DNA of 64,000 nt from Arthrobacter sp. Bz4 (GCF_003075455.1 NZ_QDAE01000001.1:248001-312000), one strand, 5' to 3'; positions 46,157 through 55,734 are shown, numbered from the stretch's first letter. Numbers and translations: made by a program. The notes: generated by a model from the sequence alone, not told the origin.

Positions 46157-47314
46157 ATGGAACGCAACGTGTTTGAGGAAGACCATCTGCTGTTCCGCGA
46201 GGTCGCAGCCGAATTCATTTCCCGCGAAGTGGCACCCCACTACGCCAGCTGGGATCAGGACCACCTCATGCCACGCACGCTGTGGACTGCCGCTGGCGAA
46301 CAGGGGCTCCTTGGTCTGGCCGTGCCCGAGGAGTTCGGCGGGGCGGGAATGCCCGATTATCGTTTCCGCGCCGTGTTGGACGAGGAGTTCGCCAAAACGA
46401 ACCACCTCGCCGTCGCCCTCGCCTTCCACCTGCACGACGACCTGGTCCTCCCCCACCTGCTGGCCTACGGCTCCGACGACCTCAAAGCCCGGTGGCTCCC
46501 CGGGATGGTCAGCGGCGAACGCGTCACCAGCGTTGCGTGGACCGAGCCCGGTGCCGGCAGCGACCTGCGCGGCATCAGGACCAAGGCGGTGCGCGACGGC
46601 GACGACTGGCTGATCTCCGGACAGAAAACCTTCATCGGCAACGGCATCAGCGGTGACGCCTCCCTCGTGCTGGCCCGCACCGACGGCAGCACCGGCCGGG
46701 GCTCCGCTGACTCCTTCTCCCTGTTCATGGTCGAAAAAGGCGAGGGGTACAACACCGGCAAACAGCTCGACAAAATGGGCCTGAAAGCCTCCGACACCGC
46801 CGAGCTCTTTTTCGATGAGGTTCGGGTCAGCGGGGACAACCTGGTGGGCGAACTGGGCCACGGGCTCCGTTACGCCACCGAACAGCTGCCGCAGGGGCGC
46901 CTCGCGATTGCCGTTGCAGCCTCAGCTGTGTCCCGCGCCAGCTACGAGGCCGCCGTCACCTACACCAAGGAACGCAACGCGTTTGGCGAGCGGGTTATCG
47001 ACTTCCAGAACACCCGTTTCCAGCTGGCCGATATCCTCACCGAGGTTGAGGTCACCGAAACGTACGTCGACCAGGCGATACTCGCGTTCAACGCCGGAAC
47101 CCTGGACGCGGCCAGCGCTGCCCGGGTGAAACTGTGGGCAAGCGAGCGGGCCAAATCCATCACTGACCGCTGCCTCCAGCTCCACGGTGGGTACGGGTAC
47201 ATCCTCGAGTATCCGGTGGCGCAGGCGTTCCTCGCCACCCGGCTGCTCACCATCTTCGGCGGCACCAGCGAGATCATGCGCGACGTCGTCGGCCGCCACA
47301 TCGCCGGCCGATAA
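46157..47314 (+). CDS. Acyl-CoA dehydrogenase
   Basis: The 385-residue FAD enzyme oxidises an acyl-CoA at C2-C3. The pattern is complete: SVAWTEPGAGSDLRGI near residue 125 is the first signature, LHGGYGYILEYPVAQ near 345 the second, and FGGTSEIMRDVVGRHIAG the C terminus. The catalytic base is probably a Glu in the YILEYPVAQ segment, as in the long-chain and isovaleryl types, or the late GTSE; I cannot decide. The ATG at 46157 has GGAGG at the correct spacing and begins ERNVFEEDHLLFRE. def follows after 48 nt. Confidence 0.92.
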   Translation: MERNVFEEDHLLFREVAAEFISREVAPHYASWDQDHLMPRTLWTAAGEQGLLGLAVPEEFGGAGMPDYRFRAVLDEEFAKTNHLAVALAFHLHDDLVLPHLLAYGSDDLKARWLPGMVSGERVTSVAWTEPGAGSDLRGIRTKAVRDGDDWLISGQKTFIGNGISGDASLVLARTDGSTGRGSADSFSLFMVEKGEGYNTGKQLDKMGLKASDTAELFFDEVRVSGDNLVGELGHGLRYATEQLPQGRLAIAVAASAVSRASYEAAVTYTKERNAFGERVIDFQNTRFQLADILTEVEVTETYVDQAILAFNAGTLDAASAARVKLWASERAKSITDRCLQLHGGYGYILEYPVAQAFLATRLLTIFGGTSEIMRDVVGRHIAGR

Positions 47315-47362
47315 CCGAGCTCGTTAGCCCCTTCCGATTTTCTCCCCTCCAGGAAAGCGACA

Positions 47363-47935
47363 ATGACCGTTCACCCAGTCACCATCACCGGTGAGCCTGT
47401 GCTGCACCGCCGCGCCGCCGTCGTCACCGAGTTCGATGAGCAGCTGCGCACCCTCATTGCCGACATGTTCGAGACCATGGACGAAGCCAACGGCGTTGGC
47501 CTCGCCGCACCGCAGATCGGCGTGGGCCAGCGGATATTCGTGTACGGGATGGTGAACGACGACGACGTCGCGCCCCGCGGCGTGTTGGTGAATCCGACGC
47601 TGGTGACCACCAAGATTTCGGGGGCCGACCCGGACCCCGACGAAGAATCCGAGGGTTGCCTGTCCGTTCCTGGTGAATCCTTTCCGCTGAAACGCGCCGA
47701 ATGGGTCAAGGTGACGGGTTTTGACGGCTTCGGCGAGCGGGTTGAATTTGTGGCCACCGGCTGGTTTGCGCGTTGCATGCAGCACGAGTATGACCATCTG
47801 GAAGGCAAGCTGTACGTTGACCGGCTCGTCGAACCCTATTCACGCGCCGCCCGCAAGGCCATCAAGAAGAATGCCTGGGGCGCTCCCGGTCTGACCTGGA
47901 TGCCAGGTGTGGACCCGGACCCCTTCGGCCACTAG
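47363..47935 (+). CDS. def: Peptide deformylase
   Basis: The 190-residue metalloenzyme removes the formyl group from new proteins. All three motifs are present: GVGLAAPQIG near residue 45, EGCLSVPGE near 98 with the metal-binding Cys, and QHEYDHLEGKLYVDRL near 140 with both His and the catalytic Glu. The ~15-residue C-terminal extension NAWGAPGLTWMPGVDPDPFG is of the type seen in actinobacterial deformylases. It follows an acyl-CoA dehydrogenase gene, an unusual neighbour, and no fmt gene is adjacent. Confidence 0.94.
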   Translation: MTVHPVTITGEPVLHRRAAVVTEFDEQLRTLIADMFETMDEANGVGLAAPQIGVGQRIFVYGMVNDDDVAPRGVLVNPTLVTTKISGADPDPDEESEGCLSVPGESFPLKRAEWVKVTGFDGFGERVEFVATGWFARCMQHEYDHLEGKLYVDRLVEPYSRAARKAIKKNAWGAPGLTWMPGVDPDPFGH

Positions 47936-47950
47936 CCGACGGCGCCCGTC

Positions 47951-48017
47951 GGTCCGGTCGGTCGGCCCGGTCCGGAGGTCTGGTCTGTCCGGTGGTCCGG
48001 TCGGTCCGCTGGTCCGT
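47951..48017. repeat. Low-complexity GGTCCGGTC-type repeats between def and the MFS gene
   Basis: Seven or so irregular copies of GGTCCG(G/C)T with GGTCGG variants fill the convergent gap. They are too irregular for a strict period. Confidence 0.65.
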
Positions 48018-48022
48018 GGCTG

Positions 48023-49306
48023 CTAGACCTCTTTGGCGGCGGCACCCGGCTCCTGCCCGGGTTCGAGATCCTCAAGCCGCTCGACGTGTCGGAGCGGCCC
48101 AAAGATCGCCACGAGGGGTGCTCCGGCCGTCAGGATGACGCCGATCAGGATAGCGGTCCAGATTCCGACCAGCTCTGCCAGGATGCCACCGAAGATACTG
48201 GCGATCCCCAGCATCCCCCAGCTGACCATCCGGGAAGCGGCCCCGAGCCTGCCCATCATGGTGGGCGGGCAGACCCGCTGTCTGAAGGCTGCCCCGACCA
48301 CGATGTTCCAGGCGACGCACACGCCCATCAGGAACAGGCCCAGCACGCCCCAGAGCATTCCGTAGCCCGGGGTCATGACCAGCAGCGAGGCGTAGCCCAG
48401 CACGCCGGGCACCATCGAATAGCGCCAGACCGGGCCGGACCCAAACCGGTCGGTGGCGCCCTTGACGGTAATACCGCCCAACGCTCCGCCGACGGACGCT
48501 GCGGCCAGGAGCACGCCCAGCCAGATCTCGGACTCGTTGAGGGTCCGAAGCACCAAAAGCACCAAAAGCGATGCGACCATACTTCCGCCCAGATTCCAGA
48601 GCGCCGCGTTGAACAGGATCGCCCGCAGCGGACCGGTGCTGAACGTGTAACGCAGCCCGTCCTTCATCTCCCGGAAGATCCGCCGCTCCCCCTGGTGCGG
48701 CTGCGCCTCCTTGAGCTTCAGGGACGAAATGGCGAACAGGGAGGCGACCGACGTCGCGATCTGCACCAGCAAGGAATTGGAGGCGCCGAACGCCACGGTC
48801 AACCAGCCGGCCAGGCCGCGACCGGCCGCGTCCGCGGACGCCGACGACGCCGTCATCAGGCCGTTGCCTTCGACCAGCTCATCCTTCGACACCGCCTGGG
48901 GTATCAACGCCTGGTCAGCCAGGGTGAAGAAGACTGCCGACAGGCCGACAAGGAAGGAGACAATGAACAGTTGGGCGATAGACATGATGCCGAACCAGAA
49001 CGCCACCGGCAGGGTCGCCAGCACGAGGATTCGCGCGATCAGGGACCAAATAATCACCGGCTTCCGTGGCCACCGGTCCACCCAGACTCCCACCGGCAAC
49101 CCCAGCAGCAGCCATGGGAGGAAAGTCATTCCTGCCAGCGCGGCCACAGCGAAGTCGCTGGCCTGCAGTTCGATGACGGCAATAACGGGGAAGGCGATGG
49201 AGGTGACCGCCGTTCCCAGCACCCCGACGGTGCTGGAAAGCCACAGTGCCCGAAAGTTGCGGTTGCGTACCAGCAACGACTTTTGGGGCACCAGGGTGTC
49301 GGTCAT
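48023..49306 (-). CDS. Major facilitator superfamily transporter (efflux type)
   Basis: The 427-residue protein has about twelve membrane helices and no soluble domain. The start at 49306 begins TDTLVPQKSLLVRNRNFRALWLSSTVGVLG; upstream in-frame codons run into rnpB and are not coding. GVWVDRWPRKPVII between helices 2 and 3 is the MFS motif A. TALVT-like AVTSIAFPVIAVIELQAS and later QALIPQAVSKDELVEGN match the enterobactin-exporter/macrolide-efflux subgroup (MFS_3). The substrate is unknown. Its promoter must lie in the 116 nt between it and the 3' end of rnpB. Confidence 0.88.
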   Translation of the reverse strand: MTDTLVPQKSLLVRNRNFRALWLSSTVGVLGTAVTSIAFPVIAVIELQASDFAVAALAGMTFLPWLLLGLPVGVWVDRWPRKPVIIWSLIARILVLATLPVAFWFGIMSIAQLFIVSFLVGLSAVFFTLADQALIPQAVSKDELVEGNGLMTASSASADAAGRGLAGWLTVAFGASNSLLVQIATSVASLFAISSLKLKEAQPHQGERRIFREMKDGLRYTFSTGPLRAILFNAALWNLGGSMVASLLVLLVLRTLNESEIWLGVLLAAASVGGALGGITVKGATDRFGSGPVWRYSMVPGVLGYASLLVMTPGYGMLWGVLGLFLMGVCVAWNIVVGAAFRQRVCPPTMMGRLGAASRMVSWGMLGIASIFGGILAELVGIWTAILIGVILTAGAPLVAIFGPLRHVERLEDLEPGQEPGAAAKEV

Positions 49307-49422
49307 TGGGATAGCGTAACCGAGCGGAATCGCTTCACTGGCCAGATCGGGAATTCTATTTGAACTTCGTCCCGGGGTCTTGACCAGCGGCCCTGGCGCA
49401 GAGATAATCACCGGTTTTTTGG

Positions 49423-49829
49423 GGATGGGTTGACCGATACGCCGGGTTCTGTCCTTCACCACCGTCGCCGGTGGTGAAGTGGCGGCCATCCATCTACGAA
49501 CGCCGTTGCCGGCGCCCTCCAGCGGCCTACCCGGACACTCAGGCGAGCAGCCTTCAAACGCGCCCTGTCTGGCCTTGCTCCGGGTGGGGTTTACCGAGCC
49601 GCGCCGGTCACCCGGCACGCTGGTGGTCTCTTACACCACCTTTTCACCCTTACTGCAGCGCATTGCTGCGGGCTGCAGCGGTCTGTTTTCTGTGGCACTT
49701 TCCTGCGGGTTACCCCGAGTGGGCGTTACCCACCACCCTGCTCTGCGGAGCCCGGACGTTCCTCGGTGCACCGATCCCTCGCGCCAGGCGCTTGAGTCGG
49801 TGCAACGCGGCCGCCTAGTCAACCCATCC
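49423..49829 (-). ncRNA. rnpB: RNase P RNA, bacterial type A
   Basis: On the minus strand the ~407-nt region holds the conserved core: GAGGAACGTCCGGGCTCC and GGGTAACCCGCAGGAAAGTG, then ACAGAAAACAGACCG, the invariant RNase P RNA sequences. Near the 3' end are CCGGCAACGG-like and GAACCCGGCGTATCGG segments. The ends are set by a perfect 12-bp P1 helix between 49818-49829 and 49423-49434. It is the catalytic RNA that matures the 5' ends of tRNAs. Long frames crossing it on both strands are not genes. Confidence 0.95.
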
Positions 49830-49922
49830 GCACCCGATTCTACGCGGCTGGCGGCCCTGTCCTTAATCGTCCAACGACTGGTGGTCCTCGGTACCCGGCA
49901 TTATGGGGGCGGTGAACCTGGG

Positions 49923-49928
49923 TAAAGT
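49923..49928 (+). promoter_or_regulatory. -10 box of a probable leaderless promoter for yaaA
   Basis: TAAAGT lies 6 nt before the GTG at 49935. Confidence 0.5.
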
Positions 49929-49934
49929 GGTGCG

Positions 49935-50699
49935 GTGCTGATTTTGCTGCCCCCGTCCGAAGGTAAATCCCCAGCGGTGAAGGGCTCTGCCGTGGATCTC
50001 GGAGGTCTTCAGTTCCCTGAGCTCACGGCCGCCCGCCAAACGGTGCTGGGATCCCTGGCTATCGCCAGCACCGGCCCGGACGCTCACCGTATCCTTGGTG
50101 TCGGCCCGTCGCTGGGCGCCGAGGTGCTCCGCAACATCACCCTGCTGGATCAGCCCGCGGCACCGGCCTACCAGGTCTACTCGGGGGTCCTGTACGACGC
50201 GCTGGGTTACAGCACCCTCACCCCGGTGCAACGCCGGAAGGCCCAGGAATCGGTGGTGGTGGTCTCTGCGCTCTGGGGGGCCCTTGGCTTCGCCGATGCG
50301 ATCCCTGCCTACCGGTTGTCCATGTCGGTGTCACTTCCCGGCACCGGTACGCTCGCCTCCTTCTGGAAGCAACGCCTTGCCGGTCCCCTGGATCACCGGT
50401 CCGGCGATTCGCTCATCGTTGACTGCCGCTCCAGCACCTATGGGGCGGCCTGGGCTGGTGTCCCCGAGCGGACAGTCGCGGTGAACGTGCTGCTGGAGCG
50501 GGACGGCAAGCGTTCAGTGGTGTCCCACTCAGCCAAGCACACCCGCGGACTGCTGGCCCGGCATTTGATTACCCGGCGGTCCAGCCGCCCCACCACACCG
50601 GATCAGCTGCTGAAGGCTGCCCGCGAGCAGTGGCAAGCCGAACTCACCCCGGCCACCTCACGCAAACCAGCCCAGCTCAGCATCATCCTGCAGGGCTAG
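49935..50699 (+). CDS. yaaA: Peroxide stress protein YaaA (DUF328/UPF0246)
   Basis: The 254-residue protein begins with LILLPPSEGKSP, the hallmark of the YaaA family, and continues with YSGVLYDALGY near residue 92, VVVSALWGALGFADAIPAYRLSM near 115 and FWKQRL near 142. In E. coli YaaA lowers free iron and protects DNA during peroxide stress. The GTG start lies directly after a -10 box. It converges on the RNase HI-VOC gene; the two end 4 nt apart once that gene's frame is corrected. Confidence 0.9.
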   Translation: MLILLPPSEGKSPAVKGSAVDLGGLQFPELTAARQTVLGSLAIASTGPDAHRILGVGPSLGAEVLRNITLLDQPAAPAYQVYSGVLYDALGYSTLTPVQRRKAQESVVVVSALWGALGFADAIPAYRLSMSVSLPGTGTLASFWKQRLAGPLDHRSGDSLIVDCRSSTYGAAWAGVPERTVAVNVLLERDGKRSVVSHSAKHTRGLLARHLITRRSSRPTTPDQLLKAAREQWQAELTPATSRKPAQLSIILQG

Positions 50700-50703
50700 T
50701 CGC

Positions 50704-51683
50704 TCAGGTGGATTGAGCTGGTCCGTCCCAGTCGGCGACCAGCTCCACTTCAAAACCGGCCGCGTTCTCCAGGTAAGCCGCGTAACTTTGCGGGCCGCCG
50801 GCGTGCGGGTACGCGTCGGCGAACATTGGCGTCCAGCATGGCTTGTGGCGCGGCGTGCCAGTAAATCCACCTCAGCCGGGCTTCCGGCCCGGAACGCCAG
50901 ATGATTCAACCCGGGCCGACGTCGTTCGTGAAGCTCGCCGGTGACATCGGGGCCTGCTTCAATCACCAGGTACAGCCCATCGGCGCCGACGTAGCTGGCG
51001 CCGTCCGCCCAGGTTTCCCTGGCTGTGAAGCCAAGTTGCAGCAGCAGCCAGCCGAGGGAAGCTGTGGCCGCCTGCAGATCACTGACCCACAGCTCGACAT
51101 GGTGCAGCCGTCCGGACGGCACCCTGACCGGCTCAGGCCCAGACTCAGCTGCCTCAGCTGTCTCTGCTGCCGGTCCGGCGCTGGCTGGAGAGAGGCTGCG
51201 CGGCACCCAGGGGGTGCCGGCCATGCCCGCGTCCATCGCCTCGTTGGACAGACGATCGGCGTCCTTGTTGATCTCCCGCGGAATCCACTGGTACTTCACC
51301 CGCCGGGGATCCAGCACCGCCCGGGCCTTTCGGGCCAGGGCGTGCATGTCTGCGTGCTTGATTTTCCAGCGGCCCTCCATCTGCTCAACCACGAGCTTGG
51401 AGTCCATCTTGACGAGGATCCGGCAGGTGGGATCGAGCTCGTTGGCCAGTTCCAGACCGGCAACGAGGCCTGAGTACTCGGCGACGTTGTTGGACGCCTT
51501 GCCGATGTAGGCGGCCTTCTCCACCAGGATGGCACCGGATTCCGGGTCGCGCACCAGGGCGCCGTAGCCGGCGTGGCCGGGGTTGCCCCTGGATCCGCCG
51601 TCGGCTTCCACAATCAGGAACCGCGGAGTTGCCGTGGTGGGGGTTTCGTCGGCGTGATCAAAAAGGGTTTGTTCAGCGGGCAC
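50704..51683 (-). pseudogene. RNase HI domain fused to VOC (glyoxalase-like) domain, apparent one-base deletion in the VOC part
   Basis: The N-terminal domain is RNase HI: EADGGSRGNPGHAGYGALV (first Asp), NNVAEYSGLVAGLE (Glu), VKMDSKLVVEQMEG (Asp) and REINKDADRLSNEA (last Asp). It should cut RNA in RNA-DNA hybrids. An Ala/Glu-rich linker leads to a VOC domain from about residue 185: LHHVELWVSDLQAATASLGW, then LNHLAFRAGS. The frame is then lost at TSHAGRQCSP; adding one G near 50837 restores HGWTPMFADAYPHAGGPQSY and a C-terminal FEVELVADWDG, ending at 50704 instead of running into yaaA. The start is the GTG at 51683, just after the zinc-ribbon stop. Confidence 0.82.
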
Positions 51684-51687
51684 CGGC

Positions 51688-52427
51688 TCAGTTGCCCCAC
51701 TCGTCGGATCGCACCAGAATGGCGCCCGAGTCCGGGCAAAACACGAGGTCGTCCTCGGCAGCTTTGCGGAGGTCAGCGAGGTCACCGGGGCTCAGCTGCA
51801 TTCCCGAGCCTTCAGAGGTGCCGTGGAACAGGCGCGCAGCACCCACACCGCGGCGGGCGAGGGTCTTTTCGTACAAGGCGAGAAGACCAGCTCGAAGGTC
51901 GCTGCCAATTCGGCGCGCTCGGCTTTGACCGAGTCCGCCTCGGCTGCAATGGTGGCCAGTTCGGCGTCGCGGGTGGATTCAATCGCGGCGAGACGCTCCC
52001 GGGCGTCGTCCTTCAACTGTTGCGCCGACTGTTTGGCTCCGCGGGCCGATTCGACCCGTTCCATGATGTCCAGTTCGACATCTTCAAGATCTGAGCGTCG
52101 TTTGGTCAGGGACGCGACTTCGCTCTGCAGGGCTATCAGGTCCTTGGGACTGCCCGTGCCGCTGTCCAGTCGCTTCTGGTCGCGCTCGAGCCGGTTGACG
52201 ACCGACTGCACGTCATCCTCAGAGCGGGTCAGTTCACGCTCAAGATCGAGGAGTGCCGTTTCGGCGCGCACCAGGTCGCCGTCGGTCCCTTCAAGCTGTG
52301 AGGAAAGCTCAGCAATGGCCGGATTAGCCCGCGCTGTGGCCGCCTGACGTTGCAGCTGGTTCAGCCGCGAGTCGAGCGCCTGTAGTTCCAACAGCCGAAG
52401 CTGCTCTGCCGGTGGTGCTTTTGCCAC
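51688..52427 (-). pseudogene. Coiled-coil zinc-ribbon protein (C4-type), apparent one-base deletion
   Basis: A GTG start at 52427 with GGAGG upstream gives AKAPPAEQLRLLELQALDSRL followed by a long coiled coil to about residue 180. The frame breaks after ELAATFEL; adding one G near 51887 continues as GLLALYEKTLARRGVGAARL and ends with a zinc-ribbon remnant LVFCPDSGAILVRSDEWGN, 246 residues in total. In related proteins the ribbon has two CxxC pairs; here the first pair is replaced (LFHGTSEGSGM) and only one Cys remains, so zinc binding is doubtful. The gene lies between the Nif3-like and RNase HI genes, a conserved actinobacterial trio. Confidence 0.8.
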
Positions 52428-52540
52428 AGTAAAACCTCCGCAGTTGCTGATGGGGCGTCCATCCACCCTATTGCACAGAGCGCGGTCCGGTCACCGTCGA
52501 GGAGCCGTGAACCTTCGTGGGCCGACTGCCTGGTTTCCGG

Positions 52541-53440
52541 CTAGTCGGTGCCGGGCGTCAGGACAAAATCCCAGGGGTCTGAGTTGACGGTGCTGACCCT
52601 GATCTCGGCGGTGAATCCCTGATCGGCCAGCACATTCTCCAGGGCTGCGGCAGCGGGCGTCAGCCAGAGCCATTCGCTGCCGAAGTGTGACACATCGATC
52701 AGGTATGGCCTGCCATCCCCGGCCGCTTCACGCGCTTCCGACACCGGGTGGTGGCGAAGGTCAGCGGTCACGTAGACGTCGGCGCGGCTTTCCCGTACCT
52801 TCTCGAAGAGGCTGTCGCCTGCTCCGCCGCACACAGCAACCCGGCGTACCACTGCGTCGCGGTCACCGGCAACGCGTACTCCTCCCGCTACCGCCGGCAG
52901 GATGGAGAACACCACGCCGGCGAAATCACCCAGGGTGGTCGCCTCGGTGAGATTACCGACACGCCCGATGCCCTCCTCGGGGAGCCCATCAGCGGATTTG
53001 GAGAGGGGTTCGACGTCCTCCAGCCCGAACGCGTCTGCCAGCACATCCGATACGCCGCCAACGGCGCTATCGCCGTTGGTGTGGACTGTGGCGAGGGCGC
53101 ACCCGCCCTCAATCAGACGGTGCACTGCATCGCCCTTGAAGTGGCTGGCCGCCACCGAATTCACGGGCTTCATCATCAGGGGGTGATGGACGATAACCAG
53201 GTCAGCACCCCAGTCAAGGGCCTCGCTGATCACGGCGTGGGTGGGATCGACGGCGAACAGGATTTTCGCCGCGCTGCGCTCCGGCCTCCCGACCACCAGG
53301 CCGACCGCGTCCCAGCTCTCGGCCAGGGCCTCGGGCCACAGTTCCTCAATGGCTAACAGGGCATCGCCCACACTGGGCGTCGTAGCGCCTTCGGTGGGCT
53401 GCTCGGAGGGTTGCTCAGCGGTCTGATGATCAGCTTCCAT
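52541..53440 (-). CDS. Nif3-like dinuclear metal centre hexameric protein (YbgI/YqfO family)
   Basis: The 299-residue protein has the Nif3 pattern: LAESWDAVGLVVGRPERSAAKIL near residue 40, VIVHHPLMMKP near 83 with two metal-binding His, TVHTNGDSAVGGVSDVLADAFG near 120 with His and Asp, and VSHFGSEWLW near 262 with the late His and Glu. Some members are called GTP cyclohydrolase 1 type 2, but the true role is not settled. The start at 53440 avoids an N-terminal extension of 20 residues that would overlap the divergent msrA promoter. The first ~18 residues are acidic and probably flexible. Confidence 0.86.
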   Translation of the reverse strand: MEADHQTAEQPSEQPTEGATTPSVGDALLAIEELWPEALAESWDAVGLVVGRPERSAAKILFAVDPTHAVISEALDWGADLVIVHHPLMMKPVNSVAASHFKGDAVHRLIEGGCALATVHTNGDSAVGGVSDVLADAFGLEDVEPLSKSADGLPEEGIGRVGNLTEATTLGDFAGVVFSILPAVAGGVRVAGDRDAVVRRVAVCGGAGDSLFEKVRESRADVYVTADLRHHPVSEAREAAGDGRPYLIDVSHFGSEWLWLTPAAAALENVLADQGFTAEIRVSTVNSDPWDFVLTPGTD

Positions 53441-53550
53441 AGCACTAGTTGTACCCCGCAATTGCTGCTCAGGCCCAATTTTGGGGGTCCCCGTTGTCAC
53501 TGATCGTGCGCCTCGGGAATCTTCTGGATCGGCAACGCATTGTTATAGGC

Positions 53551-54075
53551 ATGATGACATTCGTACTTGGCGGAGGCTGCTTCTGGTGCCTCGACGCCCT
53601 TTACCAAAAAACCCGCGGCGTCACCGACGTCATCTCCGGCTATACCGGCGGTCACACCCCGGACCCTGACTACGACGCGGTCTGCACCGGCACCACCGGT
53701 CACGCCGAAGTAGTGGCGGTGACCTTCGACGAATCGATCATCCCGCCGGAGGTGATCCTTGACATGTATTTCGTGTCGCACGATCCGACCACCCTCAACC
53801 GCCAGGGATACGACGTCGGTACCCAGTACCGGTCGTCAATGTTCTACCAGGACACCGAGCAGAAGGAACTGTTCGAGCGTTCCATTGAACGGAACCAGGA
53901 GAGCTGGTCCACGCCGATCGTCACCGAGGTCAGCCGGCTCCCCCGCTTCCACCTGGCCGAGGAATGGCACAACAATTTCTATGCCAAGCACCCCGAGCAG
54001 GGGTACTGCCAGGTGATCATCAACCCCAAGCTGGCCAAGGCGCGGAAGTATTACGCCCAATGGCTGATCGAGTAA
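53551..54075 (+). CDS. msrA: Peptide-methionine (S)-S-oxide reductase MsrA
   Basis: The 174-residue enzyme reduces methionine S-sulfoxide in proteins. The active-site motif GGGCFWCLDA holds the catalytic Cys near residue 10, and GYTGGHTPDPDYDAVCTGTTGHAEVV follows with a second Cys. The EEWHNNFYAKHPEQGYCQVIINPKL end contains the resolving Cys. The first of two adjacent ATGs is taken as start; the longer frame upstream is not conserved-looking. It is divergent from the Nif3-like gene and 100 nt before cysK. MsrB is encoded separately near 2.5 kb. Confidence 0.93.
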   Translation: MMTFVLGGGCFWCLDALYQKTRGVTDVISGYTGGHTPDPDYDAVCTGTTGHAEVVAVTFDESIIPPEVILDMYFVSHDPTTLNRQGYDVGTQYRSSMFYQDTEQKELFERSIERNQESWSTPIVTEVSRLPRFHLAEEWHNNFYAKHPEQGYCQVIINPKLAKARKYYAQWLIE

Positions 54076-54175
54076 CGCACCCGCCCGCCAGCACACCCGC
54101 GCCGCTAGGCTGAATCCCAGCGTGCACCGGAGCATCCGGCGGACAAGTCCCGACTTCCAACCTAGGTAGGTACCC

Positions 54176-55111
54176 ATGGCAAAAATTTACGACGACGTCA
54201 CCCAGCTGGTAGGTCGCACCCCGCTGGTGCGCCTGAACCGTCTGACCAAGGGCCTCGACGCCCAGGTTGCCGTCAAGCTCGAGTTCTACAACCCCGCAAA
54301 CAGCGTCAAGGACCGGATCGGGGTGGCCATCATTGACGCCGCCGAGAAGGCAGGAGCGCTCAAGCCGGGCGGAACCATCGTTGAAGGCACCTCCGGTAAC
54401 ACCGGCATCTCCCTTGCCATGGTGGGCGCTGCACGCGGCTACCGGGTGCTGCTCACCATGCCCGAGACGATGTCCACCGAACGCCGGGTGATGTTGCGTG
54501 CCTATGGCGCCGAGATTGTGTTGACCCCCGGGTCCGAGGGCATGCGTGGCGCCGTGGACAAGGCCAAGGACATTGTGGCGACCACCGAGAACGCTATCTG
54601 GGCCCAGCAGTTCGCCAACGAAGCCAACCCGGCCATCCACCGCGCCACCACTGCGGAGGAAGTCTGGGAAGACACCGACGGTGCCGTTGACATCTTTGTG
54701 GCGGGTGTTGGCACCGGCGGAACCATCACCGGCGTCGGGCAGGTCCTCAAGGAACGCAAGCCTGGCGTTCAGATCGTCGCGGTGGAACCAGCCGATTCGC
54801 CGATCCTGAATGGTGGAGCCCCAGGCCCCCACAAGATCCAGGGCCTTGGCGCCAACTTCATCCCCGAAATTCTTGACCGGAACGCCTACGACGAGGTTAT
54901 CGACGCCTCCGTCGAGGACTCGGTACGGGTTGCACGCGCCCTCGGAACCCAGGAAGGTATCCTCGGTGGCATCTCTTCCGGCGCCATCGTCTGGGCGGCC
55001 CTGGAGCTCGCCAAGCGGCCGGAGAACGCAGGTAAGCTCATTGTGGCTGTGGTCTGCGACTTCGGTGAGCGTTACATCTCAACTGTCCTGTTTGACGACA
55101 TCAGGGGCTAA
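54176..55111 (+). CDS. cysK: Cysteine synthase A (O-acetylserine sulfhydrylase)
   Basis: The 311-residue PLP enzyme makes cysteine from O-acetylserine and sulfide. Lys45 in NPANSVKDR binds PLP; the substrate loop is [12 protein letters not shown] near residue 70; the phosphate cradle is [12 protein letters not shown] near 176; and GISSGA near 263 holds the PLP N1 serine. A TAGGTAGG-type ribosome site precedes the ATG. The cysE gene follows after 23 nt in the same direction, so both enzymes of the cysteine pathway, which also form the cysteine synthase complex, come from one message. Confidence 0.95.
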   Translation: MAKIYDDVTQLVGRTPLVRLNRLTKGLDAQVAVKLEFYNPANSVKDRIGVAIIDAAEKAGALKPGGTIVEGTSGNTGISLAMVGAARGYRVLLTMPETMSTERRVMLRAYGAEIVLTPGSEGMRGAVDKAKDIVATTENAIWAQQFANEANPAIHRATTAEEVWEDTDGAVDIFVAGVGTGGTITGVGQVLKERKPGVQIVAVEPADSPILNGGAPGPHKIQGLGANFIPEILDRNAYDEVIDASVEDSVRVARALGTQEGILGGISSGAIVWAALELAKRPENAGKLIVAVVCDFGERYISTVLFDDIRG

Positions 55112-55134
55112 CACCCCTCAACAGAAAGTAGTCT

Positions 55135-55722
55135 GTGAGTTTTTTAGCGCGACTGCACGAGGATCTTCAGACGGCCCGCGAACACGATCCGGCCGCCCGG
55201 GGTTCCTTCGAGAATGGGCTGGTCTATTCCGGCCTGCACGCAATCTGGGTGCACCGCCTGACGCACCGGATGTGGGCCAGACCCGGTCTACGGTTCCCGG
55301 CCCGGCTGCTGGCGCAGCTGGCCCGGGCGGCGACGGGGATTGAAATCCACCCCGCAGCGACCATTGGCCGGCGGTTTTTCATCGACCACGGCATGGGTGT
55401 GGTGATCGGCGGGACGGCCGAAATCGGTGAGGACGTAATGTTGTATCAGGGCGTCACGCTGGGTGGACGGTCCCTTGAAAAGGTCAAACGGCATCCAACC
55501 ATCGGTGACCGGGTCACGATCGGCGCTGGCGCGAAGGTGCTCGGACCGATCACTATCGGCGCCGGAAGCGCCATCGGCGCCAACGCCGTCGTCGTCAAGG
55601 ACACGCCGCCCGATTCAATTGCGACCGGCATCCCGGCGACCTACCGGCATCGCGATTCGGCGCGGGAAAACCTTCCGGCCGTTGACCCGGCGGAGTACAT
55701 CGATCCGGCACTGTACATCTAG
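55135..55722 (+). CDS. cysE: Serine O-acetyltransferase
   Basis: The 195-residue enzyme makes O-acetylserine for CysK. It lacks the long N-terminal helix domain of E. coli CysE, as in the short EpsC-type enzymes. Catalytic residues are in HRMW (His) and [16 protein letters not shown] (Asp-His near residue 83). The left-handed beta helix of hexapeptide repeats spans about 65-165: [35 protein letters not shown]. The C-terminal end ATGIPATYR...DPALYI ends in Ile, the residue that docks into the CysK active site. GTG is the start. Confidence 0.93.
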   Translation: MSFLARLHEDLQTAREHDPAARGSFENGLVYSGLHAIWVHRLTHRMWARPGLRFPARLLAQLARAATGIEIHPAATIGRRFFIDHGMGVVIGGTAEIGEDVMLYQGVTLGGRSLEKVKRHPTIGDRVTIGAGAKVLGPITIGAGSAIGANAVVVKDTPPDSIATGIPATYRHRDSARENLPAVDPAEYIDPALYI

Positions 55723-55734
55723 CGCACCGTTAAA

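Noticed and set aside
48086-49363. 425-codon frame on the plus strand opposite the MFS transporter
   Set aside because: Polar, His/Gln/Asp-rich antisense product of membrane-protein codons; no domain.
49307-49618. N-terminal extension of the MFS protein into rnpB
   Set aside because: This part is RNase P RNA sequence, not protein; the real start is at 49306.
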